Assembly (NCBI GenBank): GCA_009268125.1
Contig: WBOU01000001.1
Span: forward strand, 310,001-374,000
Direction: 5' to 3'
DNA from: Chloroflexia bacterium SDU3-3
GTDB taxonomy: Bacteria; Chloroflexota; Chloroflexia; Chloroflexales; Roseiflexaceae
Length of the DNA stretch: 64,000 nt
Numbering within the stretch: position 1 is the first letter of the stretch; the number at the start of each line of letters is the position of its first letter. This document shows, piece after piece, positions 9,154 to 18,175 of this stretch. The position numbers and the translations under genes were made by a program. The notes below the pieces were generated by a model. That model worked only from the letters and a program-made list of their open reading frames with translations, searched no databases and was not told the origin of the DNA.

Positions 9154-9792
9154 ATGGCCGCAACATTCGACACCGCCACAATGCAGCAAGCCCTCGATTG
9201 GGCTTATGACAAAGCCGTCAGTGGTATCCCCAACAGTAGATCCGACTTTTTTGGTAGAGCCGAGGATCTGGCAGCAAGCTATCTAAGGATCAGAGGAACA
9301 CGTTCCCAACAGGTGAAGAAACTCATCACCTCTCACACCAGCGCGGCGGCGGCCACAGGGTTCGTCACCGGCCTTGGTGGCATTATCACGCTGCCTGTTG
9401 CCATTCCTGCCAACATTGTTGGCGTGCTCTTTGCCCAGATCCGCATGGTTGCGGCCATTGCCTGCATGGGCGAATACGATGTACATGACCATCAGGTCCA
9501 GACGCTCTGCTATATTTGCCTGTGCGGCAATTCAGCTGGCGAGATCCTCAAAGGCGTGGGGGTTCAGGCCAGCACCAAAATAGCGCAGCGAGCTATTCAG
9601 CAGATCCCATTTGCCGCCATCAAGAAGATCAATCAGGCGGTTGGATTCCGCCTCATCACCAAATTTGGCACCACCGGTGTCGTCAATCTCGGTAAGGCGC
9701 TACCGCTGGTCGGCGGCGTGGTCGGCGGTACATTCGATGCCGTCAGCACCAGAGCTATCGGAAACTATGCCCATAAGATGTTTATCGAATAA
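9154..9792 (+). CDS. EcsC family protein
   Basis: 212 residues from ATG 9154, chosen because GGGAGC lies 7 bases upstream; a GTG at 9139 is an alternative. The core, GFVTGLGGIITLPVAIPAN followed by QIRMVAAIACMGEYD, is the EcsC-family signature with a glycine-rich amphipathic or membrane-associating segment. A second hydrophobic stretch lies near the C-terminus (ALPLVGGVVGGTFDAVST). The family's biochemical role is unknown; Bacillus EcsC belongs to an ABC-transporter operon, but no ABC genes are here. It appears to share a transcript with the GIY-YIG-like gene. Confidence 0.8.
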   Translation: MAATFDTATMQQALDWAYDKAVSGIPNSRSDFFGRAEDLAASYLRIRGTRSQQVKKLITSHTSAAAATGFVTGLGGIITLPVAIPANIVGVLFAQIRMVAAIACMGEYDVHDHQVQTLCYICLCGNSAGEILKGVGVQASTKIAQRAIQQIPFAAIKKINQAVGFRLITKFGTTGVVNLGKALPLVGGVVGGTFDAVSTRAIGNYAHKMFIE

Positions 9793-9979
9793 CCTTGCCA
9801 AATACACATCAAACGTGCGTGAGGAGCCAGACAACCGCTGTAGTGGAGCAATCGATCAGCAGCAGCCTCGCTCATCCGGCAAAGGCGTGTGATCGCGCAT
9901 GCTGGCCATGATGCGCACCGCAGCGGTAGGGCTATGCAGTGCGGCAGACCACGTTTTCTCCAGTGCGCTGCTAGCCCTG

Positions 9980-11443
9980 CTAAGGCAGAACGGTCACCTC
10001 CTTAAAATCAATCAGGCCATCAAAGAGAATCTCACCAGCGCCGAAGTTGGCATCATCTTCAAACATGGCGACCCGCAGGCCATTGATAAACACGCTGATG
10101 CGGCCCCTGCGCACGATCAGGGTGCAGGATGAGGAGGGATCATCCAGCAGGCGCGCGGGCATTGCAGCTCGCGAAATCGTCGTGCCATCGCTCTTCTCCA
10201 GCTCTACCCCCTGCTGCAACAGATTGAGCTGATAGTAGTCTTTTTCATGAGCGCGGAACTTGATAGCGATCGGATCCCACGTTTTCGCAAGCACACGTGT
10301 GGAGAAGTTCAGCGTGAAATCGGCTGCAGTGAATCTGGGGATATAGGCTTTTTGATGATTAGTACGCGGGGAATGAACATCTGGGGTAGTATCATCAGCG
10401 AAAAAATCGAGGGGGAGCGTTTTAGCGAGCGGGATACCTGGCTGCTTGTAGGCCCGAAAGTTTTCCATCTTGTATTTAGCCTCGAGATTTGGGCAGAGGC
10501 CAACCGACACCCCTACTTTCGCACCAGCAATGCGATCGGTGTAGATCTCATCAATATAGGTATTGTTGACATAGAACAGGTAGCGCTGGCCCTGCGCCAC
10601 CACATGCAGATCGCTGGGGGCCTCGCTCAATAGCAGCGGCGTGCTGGTGATCACCATAGTGTGGCGAAGCCCCTGGCCGCCATGATCGGACACCCGATCG
10701 ACAAAATACCACAGGTTATTATCGCCTTCAATATCAGAGTTCTCGATCATAAAGCGGTAGAACCCGTTGTTAATATCTCCAGCGAACATCAGCCCATACT
10801 CACATCCTGTCTGATATTGAGCCTGCGCATCCACCGAGATCATATACTGGTCACTGGTATTCAGCTGCGCAGCTTCGTTGTAGAACACCGCGCGTACAAT
10901 ATCGGCCCCAGAGATAAGGTGGACATTGAGTCCGCTATTGTCGAACTGCACATCCATGGTCGGCACCATCGTCTCAGTAAAGCCGCGAGTCACCCAATTG
11001 CTCGGCGTGGCGAAGCCGTTTTCGACGGCCACATCCCAGTGCATGGCGACCTGGAACAGATCTTCGGGTGATACACTGGCTAGGGCCGACCTGTAGACGG
11101 GGGTAGGCTCTGAAGGGCTATCCATAGCAGATGGTGTCGCATCGATCATTGGAGTGCCGGGTGGAGCGGTGGGGGAGATCGCGGGCTGGGCTACGGTGGC
11201 GGTGGCAGTGCCCATGGCCGAGTTGGCCTTGGATACGCCACCGGTGACGAGGAACAGAATGACCCCGGAAAAGAGCAGCGTGCCCCCAAGGATGGCTGAG
11301 TAGCGCTGGCTGGTTTCGGGAATGTGGATGTGGGCTGTGAGCTGGGCACCGAGGGCGAGCAGCAGAAAGATTACACCGGCAAGCACAAGCAATCCAGGGA
11401 CAGTTGTATCTTTTAACGATAAGACTGCATCGATCAACTCCAT
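9980..11443 (-). CDS. Membrane-anchored protein with LamG/concanavalin-like ectodomain
   Basis: 487 residues. Two transmembrane helices near the N-terminus (about 17-37 and 48-70) are followed by a Pro/Thr/Ala-rich linker and a long exported part. That part contains two beta-sandwich-like repeats, seen in QTGCEYGLMFAG...NGFYRFMIE, YLFYVNNTYIDEI and the later YYQLNLLQQGVEL...LIVRRGRISVFINGLRV, similar to LamG or DUF1080-type carbohydrate-binding sandwiches. No catalytic motif is seen. It is convergent with the EcsC gene and probably sits at the cell surface as a binding protein (inference). Confidence 0.6.
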   Translation of the reverse strand: MELIDAVLSLKDTTVPGLLVLAGVIFLLLALGAQLTAHIHIPETSQRYSAILGGTLLFSGVILFLVTGGVSKANSAMGTATATVAQPAISPTAPPGTPMIDATPSAMDSPSEPTPVYRSALASVSPEDLFQVAMHWDVAVENGFATPSNWVTRGFTETMVPTMDVQFDNSGLNVHLISGADIVRAVFYNEAAQLNTSDQYMISVDAQAQYQTGCEYGLMFAGDINNGFYRFMIENSDIEGDNNLWYFVDRVSDHGGQGLRHTMVITSTPLLLSEAPSDLHVVAQGQRYLFYVNNTYIDEIYTDRIAGAKVGVSVGLCPNLEAKYKMENFRAYKQPGIPLAKTLPLDFFADDTTPDVHSPRTNHQKAYIPRFTAADFTLNFSTRVLAKTWDPIAIKFRAHEKDYYQLNLLQQGVELEKSDGTTISRAAMPARLLDDPSSSCTLIVRRGRISVFINGLRVAMFEDDANFGAGEILFDGLIDFKEVTVLP

Positions 11444-11640
11444 ACATCACCCCATCGATTACATCTGTTTTATTTCCAACTATTAGTGAGTTACCCCGTT
11501 AATTCTATAACATAAATGACCATATCGTCAATATAGATCTTTTTAGATTATATTTATGGCCATTAAATATACGAGATCATAAATAAGTAGGATTTCTGCA
11601 ACATGATCATTTCATCCAGAAAATCAATAGAAGCACCTGT
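11444..11640. other. AT-rich intergenic segment between divergent genes
   Basis: About 200 bases of strongly AT-rich DNA (runs such as TTTTTAGATTATATTTATGG at 11551-11570) in otherwise GC-rich surroundings. It should hold the promoter of the reverse LamG-like gene; no single box stands out. Confidence 0.4.
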
Positions 11641-11804
11641 TGCCTGCTAGGAGCAAGAGGCAGCAGCCGATCAGGTCGGCATTGACAGATCGCCGCGCGT
11701 CTGCCACCATGGCCCGGCCAGCCGCGCCCGCCCAGCGCCGCACGGGGTGCGGCGGCGCATCGGGAAGCCATGGCCACACGGCCACACACCAGCGCGGAGC
11801 ACCC

Positions 11805-12416
11805 ATGGGCATCACTGCACTCCTCGGCGGCCTCGGCACGATCATCGGTCTCATCCGCGCGCTGCCCCAGCTGGCCCGGCTGCTGCGGGCGGGCCACGCA
11901 CGCGGCGTCTCGCTGGACAGCGCCGCTACCAGCTCGGTGGTGAGCTTCGGCTGGGCGGCCTATGGCCTGCTCACTGGGCAGCTCAGCGTCACGCTGGCCA
12001 CCGGGTCGTCGGGCGTGGTCTTCGCGGTGATCGCGGCGCTGACGCTGCGCCTCGGCCACAGCGCCAGCGAGCTGCGGGTAGCGCCGCTGTGGCTGGCCGT
12101 GCTGCTGGCGGTGGGCGCGCTGGCGGGCGCGGGCGGGCTGGGGGTGGCGCTGCCGCTCAGCGTGCTGGCCGCCAACCTACCCCAGATCTGGGTCGCATTC
12201 CGCGCCCGCAGCCTGGATGATCTTTCGCTCGGCACGTGGCTGCTCTCCATGGCCGACGGCCTGACCTGGGGCATCTACGCGCTGATCCAGGGCGATCTGG
12301 CCATCCAGGTGTTCGGCGCGTTCCAGCTGGCCACCAGCGGCCTGATCGTGGCGCGCAAGCTGGCGCGCTCAGGGCGGCGCGGCGCTGCTGGCGGCGAGGA
12401 GCGCACCCCCAGCTAA
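11805..12416 (+). CDS. PQ-loop (SemiSWEET/SWEET-like) membrane protein
   Basis: 203 residues from ATG 11805, preceded by GCGGAG at a good distance; the open frame to 11640 is not needed. There are about six to seven transmembrane helices and two PQ-loop motifs, ALPQLARLLR near the N-terminus and NLPQIWVAFR in the middle, each followed by GVSLDS/SLDDLSLGTW-like turns. The duplicated layout in one chain is like a fused SemiSWEET dimer. Family members move small sugars or amino acids across membranes; the substrate here is unknown. Confidence 0.75.
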   Translation: MGITALLGGLGTIIGLIRALPQLARLLRAGHARGVSLDSAATSSVVSFGWAAYGLLTGQLSVTLATGSSGVVFAVIAALTLRLGHSASELRVAPLWLAVLLAVGALAGAGGLGVALPLSVLAANLPQIWVAFRARSLDDLSLGTWLLSMADGLTWGIYALIQGDLAIQVFGAFQLATSGLIVARKLARSGRRGAAGGEERTPS

Positions 12417-12450
12417 AAAAGCAGCCCATACGAGCATACATGGGCCTCTA

Positions 12451-12623
12451 GGTCTATGCGTTCTCGGCAGGCTGAAGATCCTTTACCACGAAGACGCGAA
12501 GGCTCGAAGGTTTCTCTTTTTCGTTTGAGTCCTCGTGCTTTCGTGCTTATTGTTCCTTTTGTCCTTGGAGGCTTGGAGGCTTGGGTGGTAAAAACGTTTC
12601 TGCCGCACAAGAACGCATAGACC
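12451..12623. mobile_element. MITE-like inverted-repeat element, family 2, copy A
   Basis: The perfect 14-bp terminal repeats GGTCTATGCGTTCT (12451-12464) and its complement (12610-12623) continue inward as CGGCAG/CTGCCG with a small offset. Inside lies a second imperfect inverted pair built on TTACCACGAAGACGCGAAGG and its complement. A related copy is at 63101-63279. It has no coding capacity and fills the gap before the LRR gene. Confidence 0.65.
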
Positions 12624-12726
12624 CTGCATGCGCCGATGGTCGGATTGCGGCCCGCGCCCTAGCGTGCTAGAGTATGCAGGCCCAACGTCATCGCCACATC
12701 CAGCCGCCGCCAACGATGGAGCGACT

Positions 12727-13332
12727 ATGAGCGACCTGCACATCCCCGACCCTGCCCTCTACCGCGCCTTTGCCGACGCCCTGGGCGAGCCGATCACCCG
12801 CGAGAAGCTGCTGTCCATCACCCACCTTGAGTGGAACGAGTACATGGCCGAAAACGACCCCGACTCGTGGGAGCCGGTCGACAACCTAACCGGCATCGAG
12901 CACTGCGCCAACCTGCGGGTGCTGAGCTTCGATGGCAACAGCGTGCAAAGTATCGCGCCGCTGGCGCACTGCGACGCGCTGGAGGAGCTGTGGCTAGTCG
13001 ACAACGCGGTGCGCGACCTCGCGCCGCTGCGTGGGAAGGGGCGGCTGCACACCCTGGTGGTCGACATGTGCTACCCGCTCGACGACATCGCCCCGCTGGC
13101 CGGGCTGCCCGAGCTGAGCTATGTGAACATCGGCAGCACCAGCGTGCAGGACATCACCCCGCTGCTTGATCTGCCCAAGCTCAGCCGCGCGTCGCTCTAC
13201 TCCCTCAAGCTCGACATGGCCGAGGATACGGCCAACCGCGCCGCGCTGAAGGAGCTGCTGCGGCGCGGCGTGGAGATCCACATGCGCGACATCAAGGATC
13301 TGCAGGCCGAGGTGGCGCGCGAGGCTGCATAG
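12727..13332 (+). CDS. Leucine-rich-repeat protein
   Basis: 201 residues from ATG 12727 with GGAGCG upstream. Four to five short repeats of the internalin/SDS22 type are visible: LRVLSFDGNSVQSIAPL, LEELWLVDNAVRDLAPL, LHTLVVDM...LDDIAPL, LSYVNIGSTSVQDITPL. The N-terminal ~55 residues form a cap containing ITHLEWNEY. There is no signal peptide, so it is probably a cytoplasmic protein-protein interaction scaffold. It ends 22 bases before the next gene. Confidence 0.75.
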   Translation: MSDLHIPDPALYRAFADALGEPITREKLLSITHLEWNEYMAENDPDSWEPVDNLTGIEHCANLRVLSFDGNSVQSIAPLAHCDALEELWLVDNAVRDLAPLRGKGRLHTLVVDMCYPLDDIAPLAGLPELSYVNIGSTSVQDITPLLDLPKLSRASLYSLKLDMAEDTANRAALKELLRRGVEIHMRDIKDLQAEVAREAA

Positions 13333-13354
13333 CAGCAGAAGGGTGAGCTGACCT

Positions 13355-14167
13355 ATGCAGCGCTACGACGACGACCTGACGAACTTTGCGTCCCACGGCG
13401 CGACGCCGCTGCCAGCGACCGCGCAGCAGGGCCACGTGCCCAGCGACGGCGCGCAGATCTGGTACGCCAGCTATGGCGCGGGCCGACCCATCATCCTGCT
13501 GCACGGCGGGCTGGGCAACAGCGGCAACTGGGGCGAGCAGATCGCCGCGCTGCTGGGCCAGGGCTACCGCGCGGTGCTGATCGACAGCCGCGGCCACGGG
13601 CGCAGCACCCGCGACGCGCGCCCCTTCAGCTACGACCTGATGGCCGCCGACGTGCTGGCCGTGATGGACGCGCTGGGCCTCGGGCGGGCCGCGCTGGTGG
13701 GCTGGAGCGACGGCGCGTGCACCGCGCTGGCCCTGGCCAAGGCGCAGCCCGAGCGCGTGGCGGGCGTGCTCTTCTTCGCCTGCAATGTCGACCCCAGCGG
13801 CACCAGGCCGTTCGAGATGACGCCCACCATCGGGCGCTGCTTCGAGCGCCACGTGGCCGACTACGCGGCGCTCTCGGCCACACCCGAGGCCTTCGAGCCA
13901 TTCGCCGAGGCCGTGGGCCTGATGCAGCGCACCCAGCCGAACTACACCGCCGCCGATCTGGCCGCCATCGCCACGCCGGTGGTGGTGGCCCAGGCCGAGC
14001 ACGACGAGTTCATCACCCGCGAGCACGCCGAGTATATCGCCCGCACGCTGCCAAACGGGCGCTTCGTGCTGCTGCCAGGCGTCAGCCACTTCGCGCCGAT
14101 CCAGCGCCCGTCCCAGTTCAACGCAGCGCTGCTAGACGCGCTGGAATGGCTGGCGGCGGAGCTATGA
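13355..14167 (+). CDS. Alpha/beta hydrolase
   Basis: 270 residues. The oxyanion region ILLHGGLGNSGNW, the nucleophile elbow GWSDGA with Ser118, Asp217 (QAEHDEF) and His245 (GVSHFAP) give a complete catalytic triad. It is a cytoplasmic esterase or hydrolase; the substrate is not predictable. The stop overlaps the ANT(2'')-like gene start (ATGA), so the two are probably co-translated. Confidence 0.9.
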   Translation: MQRYDDDLTNFASHGATPLPATAQQGHVPSDGAQIWYASYGAGRPIILLHGGLGNSGNWGEQIAALLGQGYRAVLIDSRGHGRSTRDARPFSYDLMAADVLAVMDALGLGRAALVGWSDGACTALALAKAQPERVAGVLFFACNVDPSGTRPFEMTPTIGRCFERHVADYAALSATPEAFEPFAEAVGLMQRTQPNYTAADLAAIATPVVVAQAEHDEFITREHAEYIARTLPNGRFVLLPGVSHFAPIQRPSQFNAALLDALEWLAAEL

Positions 14168-14700
14168 ACGACGACCAGATCGCCCTCATCCACCGCCTGA
14201 TGCAGCGCTGCGACGCGCTGTCGCTGCCGATCTGGCTTGAGAGCGGCTGGGCGGTGGATGCGCGGCTGGGCCGGGTCACCCGCGAGCACTCCGACATCGA
14301 TCTGGCCTTCCCCGCTGAGCGCATAGCCGAGTTTACCGCCCTGCTGCGGTCCGAAGGCGCAAGCAACTTCGAGCAGATGGACTACGGCTTTCTGGCCGCG
14401 CTGGGCGGGGTGCTGCTGGACTGCGAGCCGTGCCTCTGGGATGGCCGCGCCTATGAGCTTGCGGGCATGCCACCAGGGTCGTGCCCCGCCGAGCGGCAGG
14501 GCAGCCTCGCCGGGCGCGACATCCGCTGCATAAGCTGGGACGCCATCCTGTGGGAGTACTTCGGCTACCTCGACGAGCTGCCGTTCGCCAGCTGGCCACA
14601 GAAGGATGTGGACAGCTACCGCCTGGTGTGCGCCACCCTCGGCGAGCCGCACACCGCCAACCTCTACCAGCGCTACCGCGCGCAGAACCCCGAGCTATAG
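14164..14700 (+). CDS. ANT(2'')-I-like aminoglycoside nucleotidyltransferase
   Basis: 178 residues, essentially the length of ANT(2'')-Ia (AadB, 177). From memory of the family, the block GWAVDARLGRVTREHSDIDL is nearly identical to the resistance enzyme, as are MDYGFLAALG, LLDCEP, PPGSCPAE, SWDAILWEYF and DVDSYRLVCATLG. The metal and catalytic aspartates fall at the same numbers: Asp44, Asp46 and Asp86. It would transfer AMP from ATP to the 2''-hydroxyl of gentamicin/kanamycin-type drugs. It lies in a chromosomal operon with an alpha/beta hydrolase, without integron or transposon signs. Confidence 0.85.
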   Translation: MNDDQIALIHRLMQRCDALSLPIWLESGWAVDARLGRVTREHSDIDLAFPAERIAEFTALLRSEGASNFEQMDYGFLAALGGVLLDCEPCLWDGRAYELAGMPPGSCPAERQGSLAGRDIRCISWDAILWEYFGYLDELPFASWPQKDVDSYRLVCATLGEPHTANLYQRYRAQNPEL

Positions 14701-14760
14701 CTGCACACGCCTGCCCAACGATGCGGTACAATAGCACATCGCTCTGGCCAAGGAGACAAT

Positions 14761-15330
14761 GTGCGACCTCTGATCAACATGGTGCTGCGGCTCGCCAGCG
14801 GGCGGGCATTTCTAGCGCTGCTGATCGCCTACTGCATCTACATGCCGATCTTCTTCTATGCGCCCACGCCCTTCAGCATCGGCGCGATCCGCCCCTACGC
14901 CGGGGGCGCGTCCATCTTGGATGTCGAGCCGTTCTACAGCGCCGATACGGCCTACGCGCGGCTCGATCTGCTGGGCGAGCCGGGGCGGGCGGCCTACCGC
15001 CACATTCTGCTGGGCGACATGGTGTACCCCGCGCTGCTGGGCCTCACGCTGGCCTCGGCCATCGGCCTGGCCACCCGCCACATCGCACCCGCCGATACGC
15101 GCTGGTGCTCCCTGGCGCTGCTGCCGCTGGCCAACGCCGCCTGCGACTACGCCGAGAACGCGCTGCTGATCTGGCTGCTGCTGGCCTACCCCGCGCGGCA
15201 TCCGCTGGTGGCCAGCGCGGCGGGCTGCCTGACGCTGGCCAAAACCATCTGCGGCATGCTCAGCTTCACCGCGCTGGCCGGGGTGCTGGTGGCGCTGGGC
15301 TTACGGTACCTGCAACAAAGAACCACCTAA
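14761..15330 (+). CDS. Predicted four-helix membrane protein
   Basis: 189 residues from GTG 14761 with AAGGAG five bases upstream; TACAAT at 14727-14732 may be its -10. About four transmembrane helices (residues ~14-34, 80-105, 112-135, 150-182). The loop after helix 1 is periplasmic-looking and contains YAGGASILDVEPFYS. No family was recognised. Conserved-looking polar residues in helix 3 (NAACDYAENALL) might be functional. Confidence 0.6.
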   Translation: MRPLINMVLRLASGRAFLALLIAYCIYMPIFFYAPTPFSIGAIRPYAGGASILDVEPFYSADTAYARLDLLGEPGRAAYRHILLGDMVYPALLGLTLASAIGLATRHIAPADTRWCSLALLPLANAACDYAENALLIWLLLAYPARHPLVASAAGCLTLAKTICGMLSFTALAGVLVALGLRYLQQRTT

Positions 15331-15543
15331 GAGCTTGATCGGAAACTATTCTTTTGGATGAATCAGTGCTTGCACCCGATAATACGATCATCGCCGAGGC
15401 GCTTGGCATAGTCTCATATACGCTGCGGGATCAGTATATGCACGACCCGATCGGCCTAACTGGCTCCTCTATCGCTCAGCATGGCAAGCCATCGATCACC
15501 TATGGAGTGCGGCCATGGCCAGCACTCTAGCAAGCGCACCCCA

Positions 15544-16203
15544 ATGAACCTACTAGCTCTGCCCGACCTACACCAAGATCTGCGCCGCCTCGACGCGCTG
15601 GCCGCGCCGCTGGCCCAGGCCGACGTGGTGCTGCTGGCGGGCGATCTGACCAACGCCACCGGCGCGGCGGGTGCGGCCCAGGTGATCGAGGCCTTCCGCG
15701 CGCACAACCCCAGCGTGCTGGCCGTGCCCGGCAACTGGGATGACCCTGCCGCCTGCGCCTATCTTGGCTCCCAGGGGGTAAGCATCGATAGGCGGCACCG
15801 GATCATCAAGGGCGTGGCGTTCGCAGGGGTCGGCGGCGCGCTGCCATCGCCATCACGCACACCCAACGAGCGGAGTGAGACGCAGCTGGCGCACGACCTT
15901 GAGCAGGCGGTGGATGGGCTTGACCCGGCCATCCCGCTTGTTCTGGTGTGCCACCAGCCGCCCCTGCGCACCCGCGCCGACCAGACCTGGGGCGGTGGGC
16001 ACGCGGGCAGCGCGGCGGTACGCTCGTTCATCGAGCGCCGCCAGCCGCTGATCTGCTTCTGCGGACACATTCACGAGGGCGTGGGCATCGACCAGATCGG
16101 CGGCACCCAGGTGGCCAACCCTGGCCCGCTGTGGATGGGTGGCTACGCCTGGGCAAAGATCTTGAGCGGCGTCGCTTCTGTCGCATGCCGCACTGTTGAG
16201 TAG
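15544..16203 (+). CDS. Metallophosphoesterase
   Basis: 219 residues from ATG 15544, where homology to the fold begins. Motifs in order: DLH (Asp8, His10), LAGDLTNATG, VPGNWDD, CHQPP and CGHIHEG, the complete dinuclear metal-binding set of calcineurin-like phosphoesterases. The small size resembles Rv0805/YfcE-like phosphodiesterases. No signal peptide, so cytoplasmic. The open frame upstream to 15481 has no supporting features. Substrate unknown. Confidence 0.85.
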   Translation: MNLLALPDLHQDLRRLDALAAPLAQADVVLLAGDLTNATGAAGAAQVIEAFRAHNPSVLAVPGNWDDPAACAYLGSQGVSIDRRHRIIKGVAFAGVGGALPSPSRTPNERSETQLAHDLEQAVDGLDPAIPLVLVCHQPPLRTRADQTWGGGHAGSAAVRSFIERRQPLICFCGHIHEGVGIDQIGGTQVANPGPLWMGGYAWAKILSGVASVACRTVE

Positions 16204-16218
16204 AAAGGCAGCGCTCTC

Positions 16219-17136
16219 ATGTGGCTGCGCTTCGTTCGCACGACCCTCATTGGGATCTCCCTGCTCACTGTGATCGTGTTCAGCGCCATCGCCGCCCACG
16301 CCTACCTGCGCTACCGCAGCATCACCCCGCCAGCCACCAACAGCGACTGCTGCTCGCTGCCCAGCGCCGAGCTGCCTGGGGTGGCGGCGGTGCAGATCGC
16401 CGCGCCCGACCAGACCGCGCTGGCCTGCTGGTACACGCCCTCGCACAACCGCGCCGCCGTGATCGTGCTGCATGGCGAGGGCGGCGACCGCAGCGCGATG
16501 CTGCCCCACATGGCCATTCTCGCCCGCCACGGCTATGGCGTGCTGGCCTGCGACCGCCGCGCCCACGGCGCGAGCGACGGCGCGCTGCGCTCGTGGGGCT
16601 GGCTTGAGGTAGGCGATGTAGGCGCGATGGTCGACTACCTGGCCCAGCGGGGCGATGTGGACCAGGGGCGTGTGGGCATCTTCGGCTTCTCCATGGGCGC
16701 ACAGGTGGCGCTGCGGGCCTCGGCGGCCTACCCAGCCCTGCGCGCGGTGGTGGCCGATGGTGCGGTGCCCGCCACATCCGCCGACCTGACCCCAGCCGCC
16801 AGCGCCGCCGCATGGCCCCGGTCCGCCGTAGACTGGCTCGACAACTGGTTTGTGGACCGCATGCTGGAGCGCGCCACCGCGATGGCAGCGCCCGCCCCGA
16901 TGGCGCAGGCGCTTGGCCAGCGCAGCCAGCCGCTGCTGCTGATCGCCACCGGCCAAGATGGCCACGGGCGCGAGCTGCGGCAGAACCAGTGGTTCCACAC
17001 GCTGGCCGCCCCGCCCAAGGCGCTGTGGGAGCTGCCCGACGTGGGCCACGGCGAGGGCCTGGCCAGACGCGCGGCGGAGTACGAGCGGCGCGTGATCGCG
17101 CTCTATGACGCGGCGCTGCTGGGCGAGACACCTTAG
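16219..17136 (+). CDS. Membrane-anchored alpha/beta hydrolase
   Basis: 305 residues. A single N-terminal transmembrane helix (about 8-28) probably places the enzyme outside the cytoplasm. VIVLHGEGGDRS is the oxyanion segment, GFSMG with Ser158 the nucleophile elbow, and DVGHGEGL the His region. It resembles the serine aminopeptidase S33/dienelactone-type clan. It follows the metallophosphoesterase gene by 15 bases with GAAAGGCAGC as ribosome binding site, so they likely form an operon. Confidence 0.82.
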   Translation: MWLRFVRTTLIGISLLTVIVFSAIAAHAYLRYRSITPPATNSDCCSLPSAELPGVAAVQIAAPDQTALACWYTPSHNRAAVIVLHGEGGDRSAMLPHMAILARHGYGVLACDRRAHGASDGALRSWGWLEVGDVGAMVDYLAQRGDVDQGRVGIFGFSMGAQVALRASAAYPALRAVVADGAVPATSADLTPAASAAAWPRSAVDWLDNWFVDRMLERATAMAAPAPMAQALGQRSQPLLLIATGQDGHGRELRQNQWFHTLAAPPKALWELPDVGHGEGLARRAAEYERRVIALYDAALLGETP

Positions 17137-17156
17137 GCTGCCGCTGAAGACATCTG

Positions 17157-17165
17157 TGCTATAAT
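17157..17165 (+). promoter_or_regulatory. Extended -10 promoter before the second phosphodiesterase gene
   Basis: TGCTATAAT lies 38 bases before the ATG at 17203. The -35 is weak, as at the operon promoter near 955. Confidence 0.5.
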
Positions 17166-17202
17166 CCCAACGATCCCGCCCGAGCAGCTACGGAGGCCCC
17201 CT

Positions 17203-17997
17203 ATGCTCATTGCCCAGATCAGCGATCCGCATATTGGCCAGCGCCCCGAGAGCGCGGCCTACCTCGCGCAGGCGGTGGAGCACCTGCTGCAGCTGCCTGT
17301 CGCACCAGATGTGGTGCTGGTGTCGGGCGACTGCGCCGACCACGGCGACCCCGCCGAGTACGCCCAGTTCCGCAGCCTCATCGCCCCGCTGCCGATGCCA
17401 GTGTACGTCATCCCTGGCAACCACGACAGCCGCCAGCAGATGCTGGATATCTTCGGGCATCAGGGCGAGCAGTCGATGCAAGATTATGTGCAGTACAGCG
17501 TCGAAAGGTGGCCGGTGCGTCTGATCGGACTCGACACGCACATCCCACAGCAGGATGCGGGCGAGCTGTGCGACGAGCGGCTCGCGTGGCTCCAGGCCCG
17601 CCTGGATGAGTCCCCAAACCGCCCGACGGTGCTGCTCATGCACCACCCGCCCTTCCCCATCGGCCTAGGTGTCTGCGACCAGATCGGCCTGGGCAACGCC
17701 AGCGCATTTGGTCAGCTGATCGCCAAAGCGCCGCAGGTGGAGGCCATCCTCACCGGGCACCTGCACATCCAGATCGCCCGCCGCTTCCATGGCACGCTGG
17801 CCATCACATGCCCGGCGGTGGATGCCAACCTGCTGCCCGACATGGCCCAGCCCAGCCGCCTGGTGGTGCGCCGAGGCCAGCCCGCGTGCCTGCTGCACCA
17901 CTGGGGTGCAGCCACCGGCCTGCATACCCAGGCCAGCGTGATAGGCGACAGCGGCCCCATGATCACCCTGCATAACGGCGAGCGCTGGGGGGCGTAA
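17203..17997 (+). CDS. CpdA/GpdQ-like metallophosphodiesterase
   Basis: 264 residues with GGAGG upstream. Motifs: QISDPHIG, SGDCADHGDPAEY, IPGNHDSR, LMHHPPF and TGHLHIQ. The SGD(C/L)ADHG pattern and length match class III cyclic nucleotide or glycerophosphodiester phosphodiesterases (CpdA/GpdQ). It may hydrolyse cAMP or another phosphodiester in the cytoplasm. It has its own extended -10 promoter. Confidence 0.85.
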   Translation: MLIAQISDPHIGQRPESAAYLAQAVEHLLQLPVAPDVVLVSGDCADHGDPAEYAQFRSLIAPLPMPVYVIPGNHDSRQQMLDIFGHQGEQSMQDYVQYSVERWPVRLIGLDTHIPQQDAGELCDERLAWLQARLDESPNRPTVLLMHHPPFPIGLGVCDQIGLGNASAFGQLIAKAPQVEAILTGHLHIQIARRFHGTLAITCPAVDANLLPDMAQPSRLVVRRGQPACLLHHWGAATGLHTQASVIGDSGPMITLHNGERWGA

Positions 17998-18175
17998 CCA
18001 TCTGGAAGCGCCTGGCGGCCTGGATGAGGCCAGGGTGTAATATCCCGCCTACCTCCGCACCACGCTGATCAACCTGCGCAGGTTGCGGTCTATAGCGCGA
18101 AACATCGCCCGTGGCACTGCGTAGATTATCCAAATACTCCGCTAACATCTAGCAGGGCATAGAAGGTAGCGCACT

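Noticed and set aside
9899-10132. 77-residue forward open frame after the EcsC gene
   Set aside because: It overlaps the 3' end of the convincing reverse gene and has no family pattern.
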